58,661 nucleotides of DNA from Sulfuricurvum sp. PC08-66 (lineage in GTDB: Bacteria > Campylobacterota > Campylobacteria > Campylobacterales > Sulfurimonadaceae): contig JQIT01000015.1 of NCBI GenBank assembly GCA_000830255.1, positions 1 through 58,661 of the forward strand. Reading direction: 5' to 3'. Positions within the stretch are counted from its first letter, which is position 1. Each line of letters opens with the position of its first letter. Below the pieces are notes generated by a model that worked only from the letters and a program-made list of their open reading frames with translations, was not told the origin of the DNA and did no database searches. This document shows positions 15,436-23,125 of this stretch, piece by piece. Made by a program: the position numbers and the translations under genes.

Positions 15436-16249
15436 AATAGCACTCAGCCCCCAAGAGTTCGAGCTCTTTCGTAGCTACATCTACGAGAGAGTAGGTATCG
15501 CGCTCTCGCCCCAAAAAACGACGCTCATCAAAGGGCGACTCAACAAGCGTCTGCACGCCTTGGGACTCTCTAGTTTTGGTGCCTATTACGACTACTTGGT
15601 CGCTGATACGAGTGGCGAGGAGTTGGCGACCTTTGTGAGTGCCATCTCTACCAATGTCACCTCCTTTTTCCGTGAGAGTGCACAGTGGAAGTGGCTGGAG
15701 TCCTATATGCCCCAACTCGTAGCCGCCAAAACGACCAAGAAACTGCGCATCTGGTCAGCAGGGTGCTCTAGCGGTGAAGAGCCCTATACGATTTTGATGT
15801 TTTTGCAAAAAATGTTGCACGATTTTGAGGCGTGGGATATCAAGATTTTGGCGACCGATATTTCGCACAAGGTGCTCAAACACGCCATGCAGGGGGTCTA
15901 TGAACCCAAGCAAGTAGAGGGTCTGCCCGCCTCCATCATCGAGGGTGCTTTTGAAAAAAAGCTCAACGCCCAAGGGCACTACCAAATTAGCCAAGCATTA
16001 CGCCAAAAGGTGCTCTTTCGCCATTTCAATTTGGTCACAGACCCTTTTATTTTGAACAAACCTTTTGACATGATTTTTTGTCGCAATGTGATGATTTACT
16101 TCGATGAGCCAACGCGGCACGACCTCATAGGACGCTTTACGTCGATTCTGCCCAAGGGTGCTCCGCTGTTTTTGGGCAGCTCTGAGTCACTCACTTCACA
16201 CCGTGAGAGCCTGAAGCTTTTGGGCTCTTCGATTTATCAACGACTTTAA
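15428..16249 (+). CDS. cheR: chemoreceptor glutamate methyltransferase CheR
   Basis: A 273-residue CheR that transfers methyl groups from S-adenosylmethionine to receptor glutamates during adaptation. The N-terminal helical domain (about 1-75) is followed by the methyltransferase domain with the SAM motif IWSAGCSSGEEPYTI, the ILATDISHKVLKHA strand, and DMIFCRNVMIYFDEPTR near the active site. The order and length are normal. It overlaps cheA by eight bases and is followed 13 bases later by a PAS protein, so it is part of the same operon. Confidence 0.96.
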   Translation: MHEIALSPQEFELFRSYIYERVGIALSPQKTTLIKGRLNKRLHALGLSSFGAYYDYLVADTSGEELATFVSAISTNVTSFFRESAQWKWLESYMPQLVAAKTTKKLRIWSAGCSSGEEPYTILMFLQKMLHDFEAWDIKILATDISHKVLKHAMQGVYEPKQVEGLPASIIEGAFEKKLNAQGHYQISQALRQKVLFRHFNLVTDPFILNKPFDMIFCRNVMIYFDEPTRHDLIGRFTSILPKGAPLFLGSSESLTSHRESLKLLGSSIYQRL

Positions 16250-16262
16250 GGAATTTCGCCGT

Positions 16263-17645
16263 ATGAGCATTACATCTACACCTTTTTCACGTGAGGCGCA
16301 GTTCGAACTCAATGAGCTCTTTTTTTCGATTACCCGTCGCGACAGCACTATCGTCTCTGGCAATGAAGTTTTCGTGCGTATCAGTGGCTACTCCAAAGAG
16401 GAGCTTGTTGGGCAACCACACAATATTATTCGCCATCCCGATATGCCCAAAAGCGTTTTCAAACTCTTTTGGAACTATCTCAACGCAGGCAAAGCGGTCA
16501 TAGCCTATGTCAAAAACCGCACCAAAGATGGGCGCCACTATTGGGTCGTCGCGGCGGTTTTCCCCCAAGGTGATAGCTACGTATCGATGCGTCTCAAACC
16601 TACTAGCCCCCTCTTCATGACGGTGCAAAATCTCTACAAAGAGCTCAAAACCCTCGAAGAGCAAAGCGGTGTCGATGCGGCAAGTACCGCATTGGAGGGG
16701 GCACTGCAAGAGTTGGGGTACGCATCGTACGATGCCTTTATGGTCGATGCTCTTTTGCAGGAGCTAGGAAGTCGCAATGCGCTTTTGGGGAGTACTCAGA
16801 TAGCTACACGTGATGCTTTTATCATCGAAAACAGCCTTGACCAGAGACTCTTGGAGACCTACGAAGTGACCCAAGCGATGAAAAAAAGCTACGCCGTGTG
16901 GTTTGAAAAAATTGGGCTTTTTGGAGAGATAAATGCGATGCTCGACACCAGAGGAGCGCGCTTGCAAGCGCTAGCGCAGGATATGATATTCCTCTCACTC
17001 AATGCCTCTGTAGCCTCTTATAAAGCGCAAAGTGGCGGAGAGACCTTCGGGGTGTTGGCGCAAAATATTCGTATCAATGTCAAAGAGAACGATGCACTCG
17101 TAGAGGCACTGCACCGCACTGCAGGGGCACTCACCACGCTTTTGAATACGCTCATCTTCTCTGCCCAAGCGGTCTATTTGCAAATCGAGATGGTCAACTT
17201 TTTCATCGAGGAGGTGCTCATGCGTCACTGTGTCGATACCCACGATGTACCCCAAAATATCGCGCTCTTAGCACTGCTCGTAGAGAGCTACCGCAGTGCT
17301 ATCGAGGAGGCGCAGGGTGAGCTTGTAGAGCAGATAGGCGAGGCGTTGCAGGTGATGCGCAATCTCGAACAGCAGGTCAATTACCTAGGGTATGTCCAAA
17401 TCTACGGCATCATCGAAGCCGCCGCGGCACGTGATAAGAGCGTGGGGTTTGAGGAGATATTTTCGCAGCTCAAAACCCTCATCGCCGCAACCGCCCAAGA
17501 GGTAGAGGCGATGTACGCCCAAATGCAACGTTTTAGCGTCGAGATAGCGCAATTGGTCGCCCAAAGCGACCTCACCCAACGAATGGCACAGCGCTTTGGT
17601 GCATGTGTCGCATCGATTCCATCTCACCATCAGGAGGCAGCATAA
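16263..17645 (+). CDS. PAS-domain protein with a degenerate chemoreceptor-like helical region
   Basis: A 460-residue protein without membrane segments. The first 120 residues are an Aer-like PAS domain with GYSKEELVGQPHNIIRHPDM and YWVVAAVFP, of the FAD- or haem-binding aerotaxis type. The rest is helical. The segment FLSLNASVASYKAQSGGETF then GVLAQNIRINV lines up with the receptor hairpin tip ([21 protein letters not shown]) but many interaction residues have changed. It may be a cytosolic redox sensor that no longer couples normally to CheA/CheW. AAGGAA precedes the ATG. Confidence 0.75.
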   Translation: MSITSTPFSREAQFELNELFFSITRRDSTIVSGNEVFVRISGYSKEELVGQPHNIIRHPDMPKSVFKLFWNYLNAGKAVIAYVKNRTKDGRHYWVVAAVFPQGDSYVSMRLKPTSPLFMTVQNLYKELKTLEEQSGVDAASTALEGALQELGYASYDAFMVDALLQELGSRNALLGSTQIATRDAFIIENSLDQRLLETYEVTQAMKKSYAVWFEKIGLFGEINAMLDTRGARLQALAQDMIFLSLNASVASYKAQSGGETFGVLAQNIRINVKENDALVEALHRTAGALTTLLNTLIFSAQAVYLQIEMVNFFIEEVLMRHCVDTHDVPQNIALLALLVESYRSAIEEAQGELVEQIGEALQVMRNLEQQVNYLGYVQIYGIIEAAAARDKSVGFEEIFSQLKTLIAATAQEVEAMYAQMQRFSVEIAQLVAQSDLTQRMAQRFGACVASIPSHHQEAA

Positions 17646-18448
17646 TGGAAACACAACCCGAAATTCTCTTTTTGAGCCGCAAAATTTTGGAACTCAATCA
17701 ACAATTGGTCGAGAGTCAAAGTGCCAAAACGCACTTCGTCTCGTTGGTAGCTAATCAGCTCAACAACCCTATGACGACGCTCTTGGGATTGATAAAACAC
17801 CTAGAGCCTGCGCAGGGGGAGAAAAAGCATGAGATTTTTGCGATGGTGCACGAGGCGGTTTTGGAGCTCGATTTTCGTATCCAAAACCTCGTAGCTACTG
17901 CGCGCATCGAGAGTGGGAGTTGTGAAAATTCTGCGACCTTGGTCGATATCAAAAGCTTGGTCGATGAGGCACTAGAGGCACTCCAATATATGCTCGATGC
18001 CAAAGAGATGCTGGTCGTCATCGACGATGCAGTGGCGCACCGTATCGTCACCGATGCCGCCAAGCTCTATCGTATCATTCTCAATCTCTTGGCAAATGCA
18101 TGCCAATACGGTGACACCAATTCGGACATCGAAATAGCGCTCAAAAAAGCCAATAACACCTTGGAGATTATCGTACACAATGTGGGCGACGCCCCCAAGG
18201 TGGAGTTCAAACCGCAGATATTTACCCGTTTTGCCGCTAGTGCCGAGGGTGCGCATGGCTTGGGGCTAGGGCTATCGATAGTGCGTAGCTATTGCGAGAT
18301 GCTCGATGGAAGCGTCGATTTTTTTGTAAGCGATCGCAAGGTCACCTTCGTGGTACAGCTACCCATCACGGTGCAGGATACGACCATCTCTGCGTGCGGT
18401 TCGGATGAGTTTTTGTTCGAGTCGTTTGACGATGCTATTGAGTTATAG
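17645..18448 (+). CDS. histidine-kinase-like protein lacking the phospho-accepting His
   Basis: A 267-residue soluble protein shaped like a HisKA + HATPase kinase. In the H-box the expected SHELRTP is VANQLNNP: the phospho-accepting His is replaced by Asn37. The N-box (ILNLLANACQYGD) and the G2 box (HGLGLGLSIV) are kept, while the G1 box is weakened (HNVGDAP in place of DxGxG). It could bind nucleotide or act as a pseudokinase or phosphatase partner. The ATG at 17645 overlaps the previous stop (TAATG). Operon position next to cheD/cheB points to chemotaxis. Confidence 0.75.
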   Translation: METQPEILFLSRKILELNQQLVESQSAKTHFVSLVANQLNNPMTTLLGLIKHLEPAQGEKKHEIFAMVHEAVLELDFRIQNLVATARIESGSCENSATLVDIKSLVDEALEALQYMLDAKEMLVVIDDAVAHRIVTDAAKLYRIILNLLANACQYGDTNSDIEIALKKANNTLEIIVHNVGDAPKVEFKPQIFTRFAASAEGAHGLGLGLSIVRSYCEMLDGSVDFFVSDRKVTFVVQLPITVQDTTISACGSDEFLFESFDDAIEL

Positions 18449-18450
18449 CG

Positions 18451-18918
18451 ATGATTTCGGGGAGTTCGATATTTATTCACGTGGGGCAAATCCACGTCGA
18501 TGTCGCTCCACAAGCTATCTCGACCGTGTTAGGCTCCTGCGTGGCGGTCTGCCTCTATGATGCTACGACTCACATCGGGGGGATGAATCACTATCTCTTG
18601 CCCTTTTGGAATAACAACGGGTTGCAAACGCCCAAGTTTGGCAATATTGCCATACCCAAGCTCATCGATGCGGTGGTCGCCCAAGGTGCCAATCCTAGAG
18701 CGCTTCAAGCCAAAATTTTTGGGGGAGCCTCGATGCAGGCGATGCGAGACGATACTATGATGATAGGCAAAAAAAATATTTTGGTGGCGCAGGAGATTTT
18801 GCGTGAGTATCGTATCCCCATCGTGGCACAAGATATTGGGGGCGTCAACGGTCGTAAAATTCAGTTCGATTTGACACAAGGCAAAGTGCTTATGAAGTAC
18901 GCTTTGCGAGCAGAGTAA
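18451..18918 (+). CDS. cheD: chemoreceptor glutamine deamidase CheD
   Basis: A 155-residue CheD, which deamidates receptor glutamines and tunes adaptation. The catalytic Cys30 is in TVLGSCVAVCLYD and the His47 in GGMNHYLLP; the AKIFGGASM segment and the KIQFDLTQGKV end also match the family. Length is normal. It starts two bases after the pseudokinase stop and is followed 23 bases later by cheB. The presence of both cheD and cheB implies a full methylation-deamidation adaptation system. Confidence 0.95.
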   Translation: MISGSSIFIHVGQIHVDVAPQAISTVLGSCVAVCLYDATTHIGGMNHYLLPFWNNNGLQTPKFGNIAIPKLIDAVVAQGANPRALQAKIFGGASMQAMRDDTMMIGKKNILVAQEILREYRIPIVAQDIGGVNGRKIQFDLTQGKVLMKYALRAE

Positions 18919-18941
18919 TATTTTCACATAGGAGCCAAAGA

Positions 18942-19964
18942 GTGGCTATTCGCGTTTTGATTGTCGATGACAGTGCTACAGCTAGAGCGGTGTTGCGTGA
19001 AATTATTGAGAGTGACAGTGCCCTTGAGGTCGTGGCTACGGCTTCAGATGCCTATGTGGCGCGTGACAAAATCGTGGAGCTACGCCCCGATGTGGTGTGT
19101 CTGGATGTGGAGATGCCGCGTATGGATGGCATCACCTTTTTGCGTCAGCTCATGCACTATATGCCTCTGCCCGTAGTGATGGTCTCCTCCCTCACCCAAA
19201 ACGGTGCCAAAATTACCCTCGAAGCGCTCGAGGCAGGAGCGGTCGATTTCGTGGGCAAACCCCACTCACATATCTACGATGGCGTGGAGTCGATGCGCGA
19301 GGAGCTTCTCTCCAAAATCAAGATGGCATCGCGTGTACGGGTGCGTCAACGTGCCTTGGTCGCCACAGTACAGGCTAATACCACGGCATTGGCGCAAACT
19401 ACGCACAAAATTCTCGCCATTGGTGCCTCTACGGGGGGCACGGAAGCACTCAAAGAGGTGCTCATGGGATTGCCACGCAATGCGCCTGGGACGGTGGTGG
19501 TGCAACACATGCCTGCCAATTTCACAGGTCCCTTTGCACAGCGTCTGGATGGATTGTGCGCCATGGAGGTACGTGAAGCCAAAAACGGCGATGCGATTTT
19601 GCCAGGGGTGGTGCTCATCGCACCAGGGGATTTTCATATGGTGGTGCGCCGCTCAGGCGCACGCTACTATGTCGAGATAGGCAGTGGCGATAAGGTTTCA
19701 GGACACCGCCCAAGTGCTGATGTGCTCTTGAACTCGGTGGCAAAAATTGCAGGTGCCAATGCCATTGGCGTGATACTCACAGGCATGGGGAGCGATGGCG
19801 CACGAGGATTGCTTGCGATGCGTAACAGTGGCGCACATACCATCGGTCAAGATGAGCAAAGCTGCGTCGTCTACGGCATGCCCAAAGTCGCCTATGAGCT
19901 AGGAGCTGTTGTGCAACAATTGCCTCTACAGAGTATTGCAAAGGCAATTATCGAAGCGTGTTAG
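18942..19964 (+). CDS. cheB: chemotaxis protein-glutamate methylesterase CheB
   Basis: A 340-residue CheB with an N-terminal receiver (VLIVDDSATARAVL; Asp55 in VVCLDVEMPRMDG; FVGKPHSH) and a C-terminal methylesterase with the catalytic Ser in IGASTGGTEALKEVL, His in VVQHMPANFTGPF and Asp in GMGSDGARGL. It removes methyl groups from receptors and deamidates glutamines. The start is GTG, with AGGAG upstream. It closes the operon, and the sequence turns AT-rich right after its stop. Confidence 0.96.
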   Translation: MAIRVLIVDDSATARAVLREIIESDSALEVVATASDAYVARDKIVELRPDVVCLDVEMPRMDGITFLRQLMHYMPLPVVMVSSLTQNGAKITLEALEAGAVDFVGKPHSHIYDGVESMREELLSKIKMASRVRVRQRALVATVQANTTALAQTTHKILAIGASTGGTEALKEVLMGLPRNAPGTVVVQHMPANFTGPFAQRLDGLCAMEVREAKNGDAILPGVVLIAPGDFHMVVRRSGARYYVEIGSGDKVSGHRPSADVLLNSVAKIAGANAIGVILTGMGSDGARGLLAMRNSGAHTIGQDEQSCVVYGMPKVAYELGAVVQQLPLQSIAKAIIEAC

Positions 19965-20028
19965 GGGTATACTCTGACGAAGAAATTATCGGTTTAACCT
20001 TGGTAAAAATGGGAAAGGTACGGAAGTA

Positions 20029-20481
20029 ATGAAATATTTGCCTTTTGTTTTCTTGATTGGCATTGGACTCCTTGCTTCTTTTGTTCTTCATACAAGAATG
20101 GAAAATATGGATGTATATGCAGTATTTTTGTTAGTAGTTGATACATGGATAATTAGCATTTTTTTAATAAAAAAATCACAACTAAAGATTGCTTCAGTAT
20201 GTTTAGCCCATTTTTTTATTTTATACATTATGCTGATTCTTGATGTACGATTTTATGAGACATATATAAATATTAAGCTTTCATCTTTTGATATTGATAA
20301 AGATACAGTTTTTTCAATTATTGAACAGACAGAAGAGCAAAAAAAATATTTCAATATAGCTATAAATGATACAGGTAGGAATCTCGTTTTCATATGGGGC
20401 TTTGTCTTTTCATTTGTAAGCACTTCTGTTTTTGCATTTATTCTATTTACCATAAAGATGTTGAAAAAATATAAGCTATAG
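20029..20481 (+). CDS. four-helix membrane protein of unknown function
   Basis: A 150-residue low-GC gene. About four membrane helices are visible: LPFVFLIGIGLLASFVL, AVFLLVVDTWIISIFLI, LAHFFILYIMLILDV and IWGFVFSFVSTSVFAFIL, with a short soluble loop of about 55 residues between helices 3 and 4. No recognised family. The ATG overlaps a stop (TAATG) of a short frame that begins at the end of cheB. It is unlike its GC-rich neighbours in base use and probably acquired; a membrane immunity-type protein is one possibility. Confidence 0.6.
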   Translation: MKYLPFVFLIGIGLLASFVLHTRMENMDVYAVFLLVVDTWIISIFLIKKSQLKIASVCLAHFFILYIMLILDVRFYETYINIKLSSFDIDKDTVFSIIEQTEEQKKYFNIAINDTGRNLVFIWGFVFSFVSTSVFAFILFTIKMLKKYKL

Positions 20482-20573
20482 ATGTATGATGAACAGTATT
20501 ACTTTTTATCGAAAGCAAAGTTGAAAGTTTATTGTAAGACAAAATTTTATTTTGAAAAATAGAGGATAGCGAA

Positions 20574-21068
20574 TTAAAAGATATATGATAGGTTCCCTCT
20601 ATAGGGGACATCCCAAATATTACCCGTTTTATACACTAAGCCTATTCCAAAACTCAACAATAATGAATGATCAAAAAAGTGCCATCCATAACCACTGCTC
20701 ACACCTGTTAGCATTATTGTATTTTTGGTTGGCAAAAAATATTGTTGAATATCTACAAGATAGCTTATATACACTCCCTCGTAGAGAAAGTTATCCTCTT
20801 TAAAATAATATACACAATCTAATCCATAATCCAACCTTTCAAAAGAGATATCGCTATTAGTTATATACATTGACATATTGGCTATTGCACCAATATTTTT
20901 TTGGAATTTATACTCTGCTAACCCAAATAATCCAGTATGGTAGGATGAATATCCAGCAGATATAGCACCATTGAATTTAGTTTTTTCTGTACTATTTATA
21001 TCAGACTTTGCATATAAAACTAGAGCACTTAAAAATAAAATTACAAATGCTTTTTTTATCTTTAACAT
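20574..21068 (-). CDS. exported protein, possibly a small outer-membrane barrel
   Basis: A 164-residue protein with a Sec signal peptide (KIKKAFVILFLSALVLYAKS). The mature part alternates short amphipathic strands rich in Tyr, Gly and Ser (AISAGYSSYHTGLFGLAEY, SSGYGWHFFDHSLLLSFGIG) and ends in Phe, as outer-membrane barrels do. The ATG at 21068 has AAGGA nine bases upstream; a TTG at 21074 adds only two residues. It is AT-rich and convergent with the membrane gene before it. Family not recognised. Confidence 0.6.
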   Translation of the reverse strand: MLKIKKAFVILFLSALVLYAKSDINSTEKTKFNGAISAGYSSYHTGLFGLAEYKFQKNIGAIANMSMYITNSDISFERLDYGLDCVYYFKEDNFLYEGVYISYLVDIQQYFLPTKNTIMLTGVSSGYGWHFFDHSLLLSFGIGLVYKTGNIWDVPYRGNLSYIF

Positions 21069-21153
21069 GAACAATCCTTTATTTTATTAAATCGACATAA
21101 CTATACTCTTCTTTATTGAAACTCCTGCTTCGATTTTAGCAGAAACCATCAAC

Positions 21154-21591
21154 TTACTTTTGGTCTAGTTTTTGGGGAGGGGTACATCGAATCTCATCGA
21201 CAGAGAGATGCAAAAGTGTGCAAATTTCGTCAAAGATATTTTGCGTGAAATCAAAAAATTGTTGCGCATCTTCAGTGGTTGGCTTGCCGTAAGGAAGTAG
21301 CCCCATATCCCCTGGATAGCGCGATTCAATGTAGAGTTCATCGAGCCTCTCTAGGAGAGTTGTGTCAAGTTGCGGCATTTCAAAGGGAAGTAATTTTTTG
21401 AGCCTTATAAGTGAGTGACTTTTGGGTGTATCGATTTCATACTCTTCGAGAATGGCTTTGAGTGTTTTTTCTACGCCTTGTTGCGCATGAAAAGCGACGA
21501 TATGCGTCAAAGCACGATTATCGATGATTTCTTGAATAGTCAAGATGTCATCGTAAGCCGCTTTTATCCACTCCTTGGTAAAAGCCCTCAT
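21154..21591 (-). CDS. HEPN-domain protein of a MNT-HEPN module
   Basis: A 145-residue all-helical HEPN protein: TKEWIKAAYDDILTIQEII, FHAQQGVEKTLKAIL, then RYPGDMGLL and a C-terminal helix with QQFFDFTQNIFDEI. HEPN proteins in such pairs are RNase toxins or nucleotide-transfer partners. I cannot see a clear canonical Rx4-6H motif, so ribonuclease activity is uncertain. It overlaps the upstream nucleotidyltransferase gene by four bases, which supports a linked pair. Confidence 0.85.
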   Translation of the reverse strand: MRAFTKEWIKAAYDDILTIQEIIDNRALTHIVAFHAQQGVEKTLKAILEEYEIDTPKSHSLIRLKKLLPFEMPQLDTTLLERLDELYIESRYPGDMGLLPYGKPTTEDAQQFFDFTQNIFDEICTLLHLSVDEIRCTPPQKLDQK

Positions 21592-21920
21592 AGGAGTGAT
21601 ACGCCTTGGGTGAGTATTTTTCGGCTGAACATGCTGTCCATTTCGACAAATTTGCGGTGCATCGCTTTTGTGTGGACGATGGTGTCTACGGGTAGATGGT
21701 CTCGTAGAGAATCGATAAGTTGTGTCACTTTGAGATGAAGATTGCTTTTTTCTCTCCAGCTTTGAGGGATGAAATCGTCCTTGGTGACGACGTAGAGATC
21801 GATATCGCTCTCTTGCGTAGGCGTGCCATACGCATACGAGCCAAAGAGGATAATTTTCTCAGGTTCCAGAGGTTTTAGGCGTTCGACAATTTCATGTTTT
21901 AACATTTCGATGTTGACCAC
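21588..21920 (-). CDS. minimal nucleotidyltransferase (MNT) antitoxin
   Basis: A 110-residue MNT-family protein with the signature GSYAYGTPTQESDIDLYVV: the GSxxxG helix and the paired Asp metal ligands. In MNT-HEPN systems it adds nucleotides to the HEPN toxin and silences it. I chose the GTG at 21920 because AAAGGGG lies just upstream; a frame from 21980 would add 20 residues that do not fit the family. The gene precedes the HEPN gene with a four-base overlap. The divergent response-regulator operon starts about 150 bases away. Confidence 0.85.
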   Translation of the reverse strand: MVNIEMLKHEIVERLKPLEPEKIILFGSYAYGTPTQESDIDLYVVTKDDFIPQSWREKSNLHLKVTQLIDSLRDHLPVDTIVHTKAMHRKFVEMDSMFSRKILTQGVSLL

Positions 21921-22012
21921 AATATCCCCTTTTTTGAGAGGTAAGTATACAGTAAAGCATTTTAGCATTCTCTCTATCACCCTGTGATGGCGTTGTGTGT
22001 GACAGCTTCGGT

Positions 22013-22050
22013 GTGATTGTTTTGGGATTTTTTCTCTGTACGATGGTGCA
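22013..22050 (+). promoter_or_regulatory. conserved upstream element / probable promoter of the response-regulator operon
   Basis: Second copy of the element at 10482-10519 (31 of 38 bases the same). Here TACGAT lies at 22039-22044, preceded by GGGATTTTTT and followed by GGTGCA. The first gene of the phosphorelay operon begins at 22073, with AAGGAG at 22061. Confidence 0.6.
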
Positions 22051-22072
22051 ATAGAGAAAAAAGGAGCTAAAG

Positions 22073-23125
22073 ATGGCTACCCTAAAAGAGTTGCAAAAAT
22101 TTTCACAATACATGAGCATACTCTACGTAGAGGACAATGAAAACGTAGGGCGTGAGACGCATAAGATGCTCCAACTCCTCTTCGCGCGTGTCGAGTGGGT
22201 GCGGGATGGTGTCGAGGGGCTACAGATGTACAATCAAAACCTCTACGATTTGGTCATCACCGACATCAACATGCCGCGTATGAACGGGGTGGAGATGATG
22301 GGCAAAATCCACGAAATCAACCCAGAGCAAAAAATCGTCGCTATCTCTGCGCACGATGAGCCTGAAATATTGATAACGGTGATGCGCAAAGGGGTCAACA
22401 GCTTTTTGCTCAAACCTATCAACCTCGATGAGATGATAACGGTACTCTATCCCGTCTGCCGTGATGCCAGCGCCCAACGTATCAACGAGGAGCTTTTTGA
22501 TGCACTCAACCAAGAGCGAGACAAGCTCAAGAAGATGGTGACGCAATTGGCGGCGCAGACACACACCATCGAGGTCAAAAATGAGCAGTTGGGTACCTTG
22601 AGTGCACCCATCGCGCACCAAACCCAAGAGGTGCTACAAGAGTATTTCGCCAAGGATGAGGATCAAGGTAACGAAAGTGTTTTGTTTTTGGAGGATGACA
22701 GTGAAGAGATGGTCGATTTGCTCGATGAGATTCCAGACCAATTGACGCTCTATGTACAAGATGCTGATGCGTCTCGTATAGAGCGCGTGGGGGATGATGT
22801 CGCCAAAATTGCCAATCTTCTTTTTCGATACACCCCTTTTATGGATCCCTTGGCTAAAAGCATGGAGAGTTTGGCGCATACCATCAAAGCCGATGAGCGC
22901 TTCGTCGCCATGGTGCAAAGCAAACCAGAGCATATGTTGGCTCTCGTCGATGCGGTATGTATCGATTTGGGACTCTATGTCAAGCGTTTTGCAGTGGAGA
23001 GTATGGCGATGCGAAATATCCACCATATTCACCAACCCACGACGCTCTCTATCGAGCAGATTATTCAGATGATTGCCCCTTCTAACGACAGCGTCGATGA
23101 GGGTGGGGAGATAGAGCTTTTTTAG
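22073..23125 (+). CDS. response regulator with an unknown C-terminal domain
   Basis: A 350-residue regulator. The receiver has the acidic pair in ILYVEDNENVG, phospho-acceptor Asp64 in VITDINMPRMNGVEM, and FLLKPINLDEM with the conserved Lys. A coiled linker follows (LNQERDKLKKMVTQLAAQ). The C-terminal 150 residues are helical, with an acidic stretch (LEDDSEEMVDLLDE) and no recognised output family. It starts the operon at 22073-26574 and is likely phosphorylated by the kinase encoded next. Confidence 0.85.
   Translation: MATLKELQKFSQYMSILYVEDNENVGRETHKMLQLLFARVEWVRDGVEGLQMYNQNLYDLVITDINMPRMNGVEMMGKIHEINPEQKIVAISAHDEPEILITVMRKGVNSFLLKPINLDEMITVLYPVCRDASAQRINEELFDALNQERDKLKKMVTQLAAQTHTIEVKNEQLGTLSAPIAHQTQEVLQEYFAKDEDQGNESVLFLEDDSEEMVDLLDEIPDQLTLYVQDADASRIERVGDDVAKIANLLFRYTPFMDPLAKSMESLAHTIKADERFVAMVQSKPEHMLALVDAVCIDLGLYVKRFAVESMAMRNIHHIHQPTTLSIEQIIQMIAPSNDSVDEGGEIELF

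Noticed and set aside
21976-21988. ATCAC-CCT-GTGAT inverted repeat before the phosphorelay operon
   Set aside because: Five-base arms occur often by chance; no second copy near the other operon.
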